64,000 bases of DNA from Ectobius pallidus. Its lineage: Eukaryota > Arthropoda > Insecta > Blattodea > Ectobiidae. Of this stretch, positions 34,720-44,931 are shown one piece after another (position 1 is the stretch's first letter; each line of letters opens with the position of its first letter). Both the position numbers and the translations under genes were made by a program. A model generated the notes under the pieces. The model did not search any database. It saw only the letters and a program-made list of their open reading frames with translations, and was not told where the DNA came from. Where the stretch lies: the NCBI GenBank assembly GCA_964059195.1, contig CAXKWD010000005.1:90843882-90907881 (forward strand). Direction: 5' to 3'.

Positions 34720-34744
34720 GAATTTTTCTCCTATAATATTATCA

Positions 34745-35282
34745 TTAAAAGCTATAAGACTGCCAAATTTCAAATTCCTAGATCATCTGGAAGTGAGTAA
34801 ACATCGATGTTAATAAGTGGAGGATTAGAATGTCGTAGATGTGAATGACGTCACGGCTATCCAGTCAGTTTTTCCATGCATATGGGGCAGTTAAAACATC
34901 AAATTTTGCACGCTTATGGCTATTCTATGTGCCAATATTCCTTCCAAATCATACGATTCTATGTGTGTTAAAAATTACATAATGTGAGAAAGATATACAA
35001 AATTTACTTTAAAAAAAAATAAAAAAAATCGAACTCATTATATGGTATAACTAACGGAGACAAAGCCATATGGCCAAACATGTAAATCCCTCAAAATCCG
35101 TTACAGCTGCTGCAAAGTTGCGTACGCCATGACACATTTCAGATAGCAAACACGAAAACTTGATGTGACACAACAAAAATAGTGACATTTCTGAAATCAG
35201 GAAACCTTATTTAGTTAAAATCACTTATAAGATGCTTTGCCGCGAAAATAATGCTGGGAAGTGTTATTTGTAAAAGCCCAGT
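34745..35282. other. Host flank left of the Gypsy element
   Basis: No gene recognised. It ends with CAGT (35279-35282), the left copy of the Gypsy target duplication. Confidence 0.6.
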
Positions 35283-37639
35283 TGAAACTGTATATATATA
35301 TATACATATATATCCATAGGTAATTAATATCATAACTTTAATGCCCGAGTGCACCATTCTCCGGTTTTCTCAGCCGTTTCGTTACCGCGGTAAACGTAAT
35401 ACCGGGGTATTTTCAAAATCTCTGTGCACCATTGCTAAAATATCGCGGTTTGCTAATGCTTGGAAATATCGCGGTTACTCTGCTATGAATTTCTCCCATG
35501 GAGAAATTTTGTGTTGGTTTGTGTTGGTTTCTTCCATGGCCGCTAGGTTCGCTCTCTCTCTGCACGTCTTCCAGTCACGGTGGCTCGTCTATAGGCCAAA
35601 TTTCATTTATTTTTGCCTTATTGTTCAATAACAAATGTTCGTAAGGATAAAATGGAATATTATACTGGGTATATATGTCTGACTTTGAATTCAAACACCA
35701 TAGATACTGTAACGATCGTGAAAATCAGTTGATTACGCCTACTGGATGGACCTGGTTTGGATGAGGTCATTTCAATCGATGTTACATACAACATTTGCAA
35801 ATATATGTACCATCGTTCATTCTTCAAATAGATCCCACCTGTCTGTACATTTCAATAAAATAACATTTACGTTTTAAAGAATAATTCTCACACCTGTGCA
35901 AAGAAACACCATGAAATCTCTGTTCTCAGTTCGACATAGCCTCACTTTTATTCCCGTTCGACTAGTGGAAATTTTAGGTGCAAAATCATCTACATAGCCA
36001 TGAAAGGGCTGTTATAATTATGTTCGTGTGTGTGTGCAAGTATGATAAATTGATTACATACACTATATACCGGTACGTAGGCTATATCGTAATGCATGAA
36101 GCCATTCATTGCAAAGTTGGCCTAGGCCCACAGGTTTTCCATATTTCATTTATTTCTCTCCTTATTGTTAAGTAATAAATGTTCATAAGGATAAAATGGA
36201 TTATTATATTGCGTATATATGTCTTCTGAATTGAAAGTTTGAATTCAAACACCATAAATACTGTACTAATCGTACTAATCGTGGTTACGCCCACTAGCCT
36301 ACTCGATGGACCTGGTTTAGTTGAGGTAAGAAAGGAAGGTAATTTCAATCGATGTTACAGCACAGTATTTGCAAAGATATGCACCATCGTTCATTCTTCA
36401 AATAGATCCCACCTGTCTCTCATTATTCTTTATATTCAATTAGCTTTTGGCCTAGATATCATAAATATGATACATTACGCTGATCTCCATCTTGGAAAGA
36501 AAACAGCGGTTTTCTCACTTTACAGCTCCTTCACGGCCGGTTTGCATCTTACCGCGGTAAAAGTCGAAACCGAGCACGATGCAACGAAAATATGACTTAC
36601 CAGGGTAAACTAAGCAACTTTACCGCGGTATTCTGAATACCGAGATTGGTGCACTCGGCCATAAGAGTACATACTAAATAATATTATAACAGAATGTTGG
36701 AAGAGTTTGCAAGACCAACCCTTTTAGCCAGGAGATTGAAATTTACACACTAATCTTTTTAACAAAACGAAGTCACAAGTAATAACCACTCAAGCGAAAC
36801 TTCGCATTTCTAAAGATCTCAGCTAGAAGTCCTGAAAGTGGACTTTCCTAAGATGTTCAACTTAGCTAAAGTCACGAAAGTTGTATATTAGAAAACTGTC
36901 ACAAACCTAATTGAAATTCTCAGAAATAAGGCAATTGACCTGAGTGGCTTTTCCAGTAGGACGTTCCAAGTCCGTCTCTCTCACACCAAAAGGTGATGAC
37001 GTGGACAAATGAAAATTCACTTAAAATATTTCAACCAATAATAACTTATTGAGAGTATGGAGAAGGGAGAATAGTTTACGCCCTTCTGACAGAGCTACAG
37101 AGAGACCTAGCTAAAACTAACAGAACTTGCTTCATATCCTCCGCCGAGGATACACGGGTATTTTTCTAAGGCTATTATGGCAAGATAGCACCTAGGAGTA
37201 ATATCTACATTGAAGTAACAATGTAGTAGATATAATAACGTATAAACCGAGTGTTGTGTATAAGCTGTTTTGTAACTTTTATTCTGTGTTCTGTTAAAAC
37301 TTTCGACGTACTTTGAATTGTTGAATAAATCATCGAAATTCCTTTTAACACTATCAATTAGTATCATTGTGTGAGAGCATGTATGGAGACGAAGTACCTA
37401 AATTCCTATTACAGTCAACTTTCAGAGGTATTTTGTCCTATACGAACTGGAACCAGCTACAACACGCCCGAGATCTCATGCGATTCCTGGACTACGTCAT
37501 CTCTACAAGATCAACATCAAAGGTATGGACCAAGGAATATTAACCTTCACATGGACCTTCGATCCTATCCTTTTGGCGCCCATTAACCGAATTCCATTCA
37601 GATGAACGTTTCCCAGCTACCGACCCAGTTTCCGTTACA
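35283..37639 (+). repeat. 5' LTR, interrupted by a MITE
   Basis: Segments 35283-35341 and 36665-37639 together match the 3' LTR (44932-45965). It starts 'tgaaactg' followed by a (TA)n run and ends 'ccgttaca'. Two bases after the LTR a TGG-initial block (37642-37656) could be a primer binding site complementary to a tRNA 3' end; I could not name the tRNA. Confidence 0.93.
35342..36661. mobile_element. 1320-bp PIF/Harbinger-type MITE inside the 5' LTR
   Basis: Terminal inverted repeats TGCCCGAGTGCACCA (left) and TGGCCGAGTGCACCA (right, reverse complement), with TAA duplicated at 35339-35341 and 36662-36664. The 3' LTR has the unoccupied site 'ctttaagag' at 44986-44994. The TAA target and TIR style fit PIF/Harbinger. 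The interior holds several 'taccgcggta' palindromes near both ends and a large internal duplication (35590-35860 versus 36130-36420). No transposase frame is present. Confidence 0.85.
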
Positions 37640-38094
37640 AATGGCTCCCACCGTGGTTTTGCATCGAAACCAGGACCTCTGCAATGATACGGCTTCCATC
37701 ACAAATAACACCCAACGTGGTTAAAGCCGAAGCCAGGACTTCTATAATTGAAACTGATTCCAGTACAAATACCAAGTTACAGAATATATAACAGAATATT
37801 ACCTAAGCTATACAAGCACCGGTCTTATCGATTTCGCGGGATTACTACACCACAACAGTGCACTGGATTACAGCACCAACACGGCAACAGTAACCTGCTA
37901 CAACATTCAACAACATCAACATCATCACGACCTCGCGGACGACACCATTCCAGGAAGCGGTCCCAGGCCAACTCATCTCTACAAGTACATCACCTGCACA
38001 ATTTTGTAATCGCAGTGAGTCTTAAAATTTGAGTATGAATGTTGCATTTTTTATATGTTATTGTTGTATATAAACTTATTGTTATAATTATCAA
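37640..38094 (+). other. Gypsy 5' leader
   Basis: Untranslated region between LTR and gag. It contains degenerate repeats of a 'ttcca..caaat' / 'gaa(a/g)ccaggac' motif (37640-37770). Short frames here look incidental. Confidence 0.7.
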
Positions 38095-40593
38095 ATGTTA
38101 TTGCGCAGCTTTCGTGTAATTCATTATAAAACTAAAGATATGGATCATAATACAGATATTTATGCAGAAAACTGCGGACAGGATATATTGTCACAGGGTG
38201 AGGATATAGATAATAATCAACCTTTGCAGGTAGCAGACGAAATACCAGTAGCGCTGCCCCTTGAAGGTCAAACTCCCCAAATAATAACACTGAGTGAAAT
38301 TCCTCAGGTCAATGTTAGCGAGGAACCTCCGCAAACAAACATCATAGCTATTCTAACACAATTGTCAAAGTCTGTAGAATCTATGAAAACTCAGCAAAAT
38401 AACATGTCACAATCTGTAGAAAGCAAATTCAGTGCTATTAATGCCTCAGTAGAATCTATGTCAGAATCAGTTGAAAATAAATTCACAGCTATTACTGCCT
38501 CTACTAAAATTCAACAAAGTGAACTCTTAAAAACTGTAGAATCTAAATTCACTATCATGTCGGAGTCCGTAGAGTCACTTAAAATACAGCAAAATAACAT
38601 GTCTAAAGCAGTAGAATCTGTTAAGATACAGCAACAAAATGTGCTAAAATCAGTAGATTCTAAATTCACTACTTTCTCACAATCAGTTGACAGTAAATTT
38701 AATGATTTAAATGCTGTAGTTGAGGTAGTCCAAGAGCAACAAAATTCAATTGTACAAACTGTTGAGGAGAAATTAAAAAGTGTAAATAGTATTGCATCTA
38801 AAGAACTAACCACCAGTGTAAACAAACAAATAGGCCTAGTTCAAGATCAACTTCTAGACAAAATTGATTCTGTGAATGAATTAATTCACGATACAAAAGA
38901 TGACTTAGATACTTTTTGTAATCAGTTACATCAGGTAGATAATAGATCTAGGGTTGCTGAAGATCTCCTTACAAGTATCTCAGATAATTTTTCGACCGTA
39001 CGGAAAAGTATGGATGACAAATTTAAGCAATTAGAATGCGAGGTGCAGACTAACACTAATTATATACAGGGTAACATTGACACCTTAAGTGATAAAGTTA
39101 AGCAAGTGCCGAATATAATCGAAGATGCAATTCAGATTAAGCAAAAGCTAACTGAGATTGAAAATAATTTTCAGAAATTACAAAATGAACGTAGATTTTC
39201 GCAACCAATGCACCATCAGGTCCCTTGTAATCAGACTGACGACATCAATGCTGTGCAATTAACCACCAGAGCGCAAAGTCTTATTAATTCTTCCCCAATT
39301 CATGACATTTCGAATTGTAGTAACAATAACGACAGTCATTCCAATGCGTCTCCGGAATTTTTGCAACGCATTGATGCGACAGTAAACAGGCAGGAATTGA
39401 ACGTGAATGTTCATACAAATGAAAAGGTACAATCCCCATTACCTTCATTTATTGTCAATGAGATTCCATTACCTAAATATGCAGATTTGCAATCTCAGAA
39501 TCCATTGCAATTTATAAAAGAATTAGAAAATTACTTTGTATTGCGCGGTGTTCCAGAACGCCTAAAATTAATTATTGTGAAGTCTAGCCTACAAGGTAAT
39601 TGTCAACCTTCGTTTGATATGTCATGTGATCAGGACATGCCATTTGAAATGTTTAAGCAAAGATTTTTAGATCATTTTTGGGACGTAAATCGTCAGTATC
39701 AAACAAGAATGAATATATCAGGAGGCAGATATAACCCCAAAGGTAGGTTATCGTACGCAGAGTACTTTATTCGATTAGCGCAGCAATCGAAATTGTTAAA
39801 TCCTCCTTTGACAACTCAAGAATTTTTGACTATAATACCTAAGCATTTCCCAATGAATGTTCGCGATGCTTTAATTGTTTCCAAATTAAGCACTTTTAGC
39901 GACACATTAGCATTGCTCAAAGCTTTATACGATCCGACTGACAAAGGTCAAGTTTCTGATAGAAATACCCAGGGTACCTTCAATCAGTATGATAAGCAAT
40001 TGCCTAACTCGCAGGACGCCAGGAATAATTTTTCACGCGAGGGGAGCCAGGCACAAAGAATTTATACTGACGGCTACCAGCGTAGGCCTAATTCTAATCA
40101 GAACGTACCTAATGGTAATCAGAATGGACAAGGGTATGATAACAATTATGTTCAGAGAAATAATAACAATGATAGAAATAATCAACAGTATCATAACGGT
40201 AATCAGAATAGTAACTCCCAACGTTATGACAACAGAGGAAATGGTAGGAGTAATTACCAAAATAACAATAACAATAATAATCATGGTTTCAGGAATAACA
40301 ACCGTAATAATAACCATAATTCCGGGAACAGAGATTCCCATACTATCAACTATATTCAGGTAGAAAACCAAGAGCAAGGCCAGAGAAATGATAATTCTCG
40401 CTCTCGCCAGAATAACTCAAAGAATAAAAACAAACAGAGACGTAACCGTCGGAATTCAAATAATTCTGAACGTGACCAAAATAGCGAAGGTGAAGGTCCT
40501 CCACCTGCCATGAACGCTAACGCACAAGTTTTCAGACCCAGAAATACGTCTCGGTCAAGTAATAGACCTTCTACTAGTCAGCAGGAAAACTAG
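38095..40593 (+). CDS. gag: Gypsy gag polyprotein
   Basis: An 832-residue structural protein that would assemble the particle; a second ATG at 38140 is an alternative start. Residues ~80-350 are dominated by repeating 'SVESKF'-type heptads (many copies of Ser-Val-Glu-Ser followed by Lys-Ile-Gln-Gln-Asn), predicting a long coiled coil. Residues ~450-620 resemble the retrotransposon gag domain ('PLPKYADLQSQNPLQFIKELENYF' region through 'LSYAEYFIRLAQQSKLL'). The tail from ~640 is extremely Asn/Gln/Arg-rich. There is no CCHC zinc knuckle; the basic Asn/Arg tail may take over nucleic-acid binding (inference). The frame is uninterrupted and the stop lies in an overlap with pol. Confidence 0.88.
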   Translation: MLLRSFRVIHYKTKDMDHNTDIYAENCGQDILSQGEDIDNNQPLQVADEIPVALPLEGQTPQIITLSEIPQVNVSEEPPQTNIIAILTQLSKSVESMKTQQNNMSQSVESKFSAINASVESMSESVENKFTAITASTKIQQSELLKTVESKFTIMSESVESLKIQQNNMSKAVESVKIQQQNVLKSVDSKFTTFSQSVDSKFNDLNAVVEVVQEQQNSIVQTVEEKLKSVNSIASKELTTSVNKQIGLVQDQLLDKIDSVNELIHDTKDDLDTFCNQLHQVDNRSRVAEDLLTSISDNFSTVRKSMDDKFKQLECEVQTNTNYIQGNIDTLSDKVKQVPNIIEDAIQIKQKLTEIENNFQKLQNERRFSQPMHHQVPCNQTDDINAVQLTTRAQSLINSSPIHDISNCSNNNDSHSNASPEFLQRIDATVNRQELNVNVHTNEKVQSPLPSFIVNEIPLPKYADLQSQNPLQFIKELENYFVLRGVPERLKLIIVKSSLQGNCQPSFDMSCDQDMPFEMFKQRFLDHFWDVNRQYQTRMNISGGRYNPKGRLSYAEYFIRLAQQSKLLNPPLTTQEFLTIIPKHFPMNVRDALIVSKLSTFSDTLALLKALYDPTDKGQVSDRNTQGTFNQYDKQLPNSQDARNNFSREGSQAQRIYTDGYQRRPNSNQNVPNGNQNGQGYDNNYVQRNNNNDRNNQQYHNGNQNSNSQRYDNRGNGRSNYQNNNNNNNHGFRNNNRNNNHNSGNRDSHTINYIQVENQEQGQRNDNSRSRQNNSKNKNKQRRNRRNSNNSERDQNSEGEGPPPAMNANAQVFRPRNTSRSSNRPSTSQQEN

Positions 40594-43500
40594 TACGACA
40601 TGCCCAAGATAGGCCGATTGCCGGCGTGTCAGAAGATAGTATTTGTAGTCTCGAAAGGCCTAAAATAAATGATAATAACTCAGTACAAGAGGGAAATAAT
40701 ACTGACATTGTGAGATTTCAGGATGATGGTGAGCCTTGCAACCCGCCTATGATTTATGCAATATTATATGGCAAACAGTACTCTATAATATTAGACACTG
40801 GCTCAAGCATTAATGCTTGTAATGAGAAATTCTTTAATACTCTTATTAGCGAAGGACATAAAATTATGGCCCTCCCTTGTTCTGGCATTCACTGTAAAAC
40901 AGCTGTAGGCCAATCTAAACAGCGCGTGACGTACCAGTGTATGTTACCACTTGAAATTGCAGGATTTAAATTAGAGTTGATATTTTTTGTTGTGCCTAGA
41001 TTAGTAGTGGATATAATATTGGGTTCGACTTCTTTTAATACGCTCAATGCTAGCCTGAATTTCGAATCTCAGTCATTGACATTCAATCGATCACCTGTGT
41101 GTATGGAAACACAATTTATTACACAAAATAAAATTGTAGCAGACCAACACATTACGCCATTGGAAAGGGAAGTTGTGGATGAATTATTTTTCGTTGAGTA
41201 TATTCAACTTGATTTGTCGAGAGATATAAACATTGCGCATATTCAGGTGTTTGAACCTAGCGCTAGCGACCCCCTGGACGAGGTAGAGGACGCTGAACCT
41301 ATATTTACAATGCAGACAGAAAATGCATTGAATTGCTATCCACTCCCTCCCGTACAAAGATTACCCTTGGCCGTACAGGTAGAATCCACGTCAATAGACG
41401 AACAGATTTGCAGGAAAGTTGACGAAGCGTATAATCTAACAAACCAACAGAGAATACAGTTGTACCGAGTTATCTGTAAAAACCAAGATACTTTCAACAG
41501 TGCCCCCGGCATTTGTAAATCTTATACACATAAATTGAAAGTATTAGATAACACGCCATTCAATCACAAGTCACGACCCATTCCACAAACTATAAAAGAC
41601 AAAGTTGACGTAGAAATCCAGCGAATGTTAGCGGATGGCGTCATAGAGAGTGCCAACTCCTCTTTTTTAAATCCATTATGCATAGTTTTGAAAAAAGACG
41701 GCTCTGTACGAATTACCCTGGATGCCCGGCAGCTGAACTCTCGGTGCGCACCGGACCACTATAGAACAGAATCTATTGATACACTATTAGGCAGAATATC
41801 GGGTGCAAAGTACCTCACCACCTTTGATCTTGTCAGTAGCTTTTTGCAAATTCCTCTACATGAAGACAGTAGAGATTATACAGCATTTTTATATTCTGGA
41901 AGGCAGTACAGGTGGACCCGCACTGCATTTGGAATTAGCTCATCAGGGAGTGCATTATTAAGGGCACTAGATATAATTTTCGGCGATACGTTGCAACCGC
42001 ACGTAATAAACTATTTCGATGACTACATTCTTTGCCATAATAATTTTGAACAGCATATAGCACACATAGATTATTTACTCTCTACCCTAAGGCAACATGG
42101 CCTAACTGTGAAATTGAAAAAGAGTTTCTTTGCCAGGCAGGAGATAGCTTTTCTCGGGTATCTAATTTCGCCCGAAGGAATACGCATTAACCCTGAGAAA
42201 GTTGAAGCTATTCAAAGCATTAATAGGCCTAGAACAGTACGGCAATTAAAGAAATTTTTAGCTATATGTAATTACCAGTCTAGATTCGTAGCGACATACG
42301 CTAAAGAAATTGCGCCGCTAAGAGAACTTCTTAAGAAAGATGTCAAGTGGGCATGGACTGAGGAGAAAGATATAGCTTTTCAGAGAGTAAAAGATCTATT
42401 TTCAGAATCTATAAGACTAACATTCCCTAAAGATGATCTGCCGTACACAATTCAATGCGATGCGAGCTCTGTAGGCCTAGCGGCAATTCTAATGCAGGTA
42501 GACGAGAACAATGAGAAACGAATCATTGCCGTCACAGGACGTGGCACGACTGCAGCTGAGAGCCGCATGTATATATCAGAACTTGAAATATCTGCAGCAT
42601 TTATGGCTGTACAGAAGTTCAGACAATATATTTTTGGTAAGAAAATATACTTGCAGACTGATCATATGTCATTGTCATTTATTAAGAAATGCAAATTAAC
42701 TTCATCACGTCTGGCAAGATATATTCATGAATTGTGTGCTTATGACATAACTATCACCCACATTAAGGGGGACACAAACATTTTTTCAGATATAGTTTCT
42801 CGTAACCCTCCAAACACAGGCAAAATTAATGCTACAGGAGATAAAGACTTTGTTATTATGTATAACTTGCAGGAAGACAAGTACAAGGTAACGAAGAAAT
42901 TAAGAGACCTTTCGAGATTGCAAATAACTGACACTGCACTATATACTTTGAGACAGAATGCCCCATTGTTGAATGAAAACACAACAGGACCGCTAGCTAT
43001 CAAAGATGATATCCTGTATAAATTTGATAGAAATAAGAATGTCTGGAAATCCTATATTCCACAAAGCATTGAGAAAGACATTATTATGGGTTTTCACCTA
43101 AGATTAGGGCATGCTGGATCAGACAAATTAACTCTTACTATTGGAAGCCAATTTTATATCAAACATTTAGCTAAGAAAGTAAGACAGTTGTTATCTGCAT
43201 GTGAGATGTGCTTAAAGGCTAAATGTATGAACGTGAGATATGACAATAACCCGCAAGCGATCATTTCAGACGGAGTTAATTCCCTGGTGACGGCGGACTG
43301 TCATGGGCCCCTTCCGGTATCTCAGTTCGGATTTAAACATTTATTTGTGATGTACGATATCTTTTCTAAATACATAAAGATTTATCCACTGAAAAGCATT
43401 ACAACTAAAGCATGCTTGGATAAAGTACTAAATCACTACATCCCAAATCACGGTAGGATGGCAAGACTCCTTACTGACAATGCATCTATCTACTCTTCTA

Positions 43501-44105
43501 AAATTTGGAACAAAACACTAGAAGAACATGGGATTAAAGCCTTGCATACAAGCAGATTCAACCCGGAATCGAACCCAACTGAAAGAATGATGCGTGAAAT
43601 AGGGAATTTCTTCCGCATTTTCTGTCATAAGAACAACAAGTCATGGTACAAATACTGCCAGATTGTTGAAGACTTACTCAATAATACAGTCAATGAAATT
43701 ACTCAGGTCTCGCCTAGACAGCTGATGCTTGGAGATAAACCGCCGCCTTTGTTTGCAAACATCCCAGAGGTTGTTGACAAGAATGTCCCCTCAATGGAGC
43801 AGGCTGACTTGTGTAGAAATGCTTACCTGCGAATGCTTTCACGAGCAGAAAAAAGAAAACAGAGAGCAAAAAGGTATAAAAAGAAATGGACCCCAGTCAT
43901 AGGTACCAAGGTCTTAGTTCGTAATCACCAATTATCTAACATGATTAAAGGCATTAATCATAGAATGCAATTGAAGTTTATTGGTCCTTACACTATCACT
44001 AGACAATTTGGAGATCACACCTATGAACTGACATGTACAAAAAAGAATAAGGTTCGAGGAATTTTCCATAAACAAGCTTTGAGACCATTCAAAGAACTTG
44101 AATAA
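40578..44105 (+). CDS. pol: Gypsy pol polyprotein (protease, RT, RNase H, integrase)
   Basis: The frame opens at 40578, overlaps the gag end by 16 bases in the -1 frame, and has no ATG near its start, so it is best read as a gag-pol fusion by frameshifting. Numbering from 40626, domains in order are: aspartic protease with 'ILDTGSS' (~57); reverse transcriptase with 'TFDLVSSFLQIPL' and active site 'YFDDY' (~462); RNase H with 'IQCDASSVGLAAIL' (~608) and 'TDHMSLSF' (~678); integrase HHCC zinc finger ('HLRLGH' ~823, 'CEMC' ~858); DDE core ('TADCHG' ~890, 'LLTDNAS' ~950, 'NPTERMM' ~982); and a GPY/F module ('FIGPYTI' ~1118). RT-RH-IN order is Ty3/Gypsy. About 1160 residues with all catalytic residues seen and no interruption. 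Confidence 0.92.
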   Translation, partial: SAGKLVRHAQDRPIAGVSEDSICSLERPKINDNNSVQEGNNTDIVRFQDDGEPCNPPMIYAILYGKQYSIILDTGSSINACNEKFFNTLISEGHKIMALPCSGIHCKTAVGQSKQRVTYQCMLPLEIAGFKLELIFFVVPRLVVDIILGSTSFNTLNASLNFESQSLTFNRSPVCMETQFITQNKIVADQHITPLEREVVDELFFVEYIQLDLSRDINIAHIQVFEPSASDPLDEVEDAEPIFTMQTENALNCYPLPPVQRLPLAVQVESTSIDEQICRKVDEAYNLTNQQRIQLYRVICKNQDTFNSAPGICKSYTHKLKVLDNTPFNHKSRPIPQTIKDKVDVEIQRMLADGVIESANSSFLNPLCIVLKKDGSVRITLDARQLNSRCAPDHYRTESIDTLLGRISGAKYLTTFDLVSSFLQIPLHEDSRDYTAFLYSGRQYRWTRTAFGISSSGSALLRALDIIFGDTLQPHVINYFDDYILCHNNFEQHIAHIDYLLSTLRQHGLTVKLKKSFFARQEIAFLGYLISPEGIRINPEKVEAIQSINRPRTVRQLKKFLAICNYQSRFVATYAKEIAPLRELLKKDVKWAWTEEKDIAFQRVKDLFSESIRLTFPKDDLPYTIQCDASSVGLAAILMQVDENNEKRIIAVTGRGTTAAESRMYISELEISAAFMAVQKFRQYIFGKKIYLQTDHMSLSFIKKCKLTSSRLARYIHELCAYDITITHIKGDTNIFSDIVSRNPPNTGKINATGDKDFVIMYNLQEDKYKVTKKLRDLSRLQITDTALYTLRQNAPLLNENTTGPLAIKDDILYKFDRNKNVWKSYIPQSIEKDIIMGFHLRLGHAGSDKLTLTIGSQFYIKHLAKKVRQLLSACEMCLKAKCMNVRYDNNPQAIISDGVNSLVTADCHGPLPVSQFGFKHLFVMYDIFSKYIKIYPLKSITTKACLDKVLNHYIPNHGRMARLLTDNASIYSSKIWNKTLEEHGIKALHTSRFNPESNPTERMMREIGNFFRIFCHKNNKSWYKYCQIVEDLLNNTVNEITQVSPRQLMLGDKPPPLFANIPEVVDKNVPSMEQADLCRNAYLRMLSRAEKRKQRAKRYKKKWTPVIGTKVLVRNHQLSNMIKGINHRMQLKFIGPYTITRQFGDHTYELTCTKKNKVRGIFHKQALRPFKELE

Positions 44106-44931
44106 ATTCTGTGTACAGTAGGCTACTGCCAGCCATGAACCCTGTTTATTTATTTTTGTTATTGCTCACTCATTTAAGATATGCCATTTATTAATGCATA
44201 TTAATAGTAGTTTTCTCTAGCATGTTTTCATCACATGACATACGTCATAGAAACTGACTAATAATTATATATTTTTTATGGTATGATACAAATTTTTGTA
44301 ATGTATATTGTATGCAATTATTGTATGATAACATTTGTGTGTGTGTACATCATGAGTACAATATTTTACAATAATGGGTTAAGAACAATTGAACTTTCAA
44401 GAAAGACACCCATATATAAATATTGATATATGTATATAATTTTACTCTTTTGGTATAACAACCAAGTGTTTACTAAACAGTGAAGTGATATAAACAGTGA
44501 TTTTTTTTATGAAGATAGAGACTTACTATGTATTTTTTTTACAATGTATATTTTACTATTTTATCTCAATAATTTTTCTATGAACACTCATACATAGTGC
44601 AAAGAAATCAATATTAAGAAAATTCTTAATAGAAGGTACATATATATTTTTACATATAAACATTCAGTACTATTTAATTATTATTATTAATTATGATTGA
44701 TATCAAATAATTTTTTCTTTTCATATAATCTATTTGATTTTTCTTTACATATATTCAATGTTGATGACAGAATGAAACAATCTTTTATATGATTTTACAT
44801 ATTATAATGTTAAGGTATGACTTTATGTGAAATTTGGTAATTTTTCACGTGTGATTTTTTCACGCGAGGGTCATCAAAATCTAAAGTTGTTCTTTTTGCA
44901 GGCGACCAATTTATATTTCGCTGCAGGCATA
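44106..44931 (+). other. Gypsy 3' non-coding trailer, no env
   Basis: Strongly A+T-rich 826 bp between pol and the 3' LTR. No frame long enough for an envelope gene exists. A convincing polypurine tract directly before the LTR is not visible; the final bases are 'tcgctgcaggca'. Confidence 0.75.

Larger units (their letters stand above)
34343..34744. mobile_element. tRNA-bearing inverted-repeat element, copy 2 (both arms present)
   Basis: Two arms of about 127 bp (34381-34508 and 34618-34744) are near-perfect inverted repeats around a ~110-bp core. Each arm contains a full tRNA-like cloverleaf and ends in 'gataatattatagg' / 'cctataatattatc'. The tRNA-like units point outward. About 40 bp left of the left arm ('cattcatgagccacagatta' onward) is shared with copy 1 at 7549, so the repeat unit may extend beyond the arms. 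No target duplication is clear. Confidence 0.85.

Noticed and set aside
37107..37367. 86-codon minus-strand frame repeated at 45433-45693
   Set aside because: It is repeated only because it lies in the two LTRs; antisense, no domain, and explained by LTR duplication.
39989..40377. Ile/Thr- and Ile/Val-rich frames overlapping gag on both strands
   Set aside because: Shadows of the Asn-codon-rich gag tail read in other frames.
40626..40628. Independent start of pol at this point
   Set aside because: The codon is GTG, the frame is open further back to 40578, and a gag-pol frameshift is the more usual explanation.
44106..44931. Envelope gene after pol, which would make the Gypsy element an errantivirus-like agent
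   Set aside because: No frame of useful length exists between pol and the 3' LTR.
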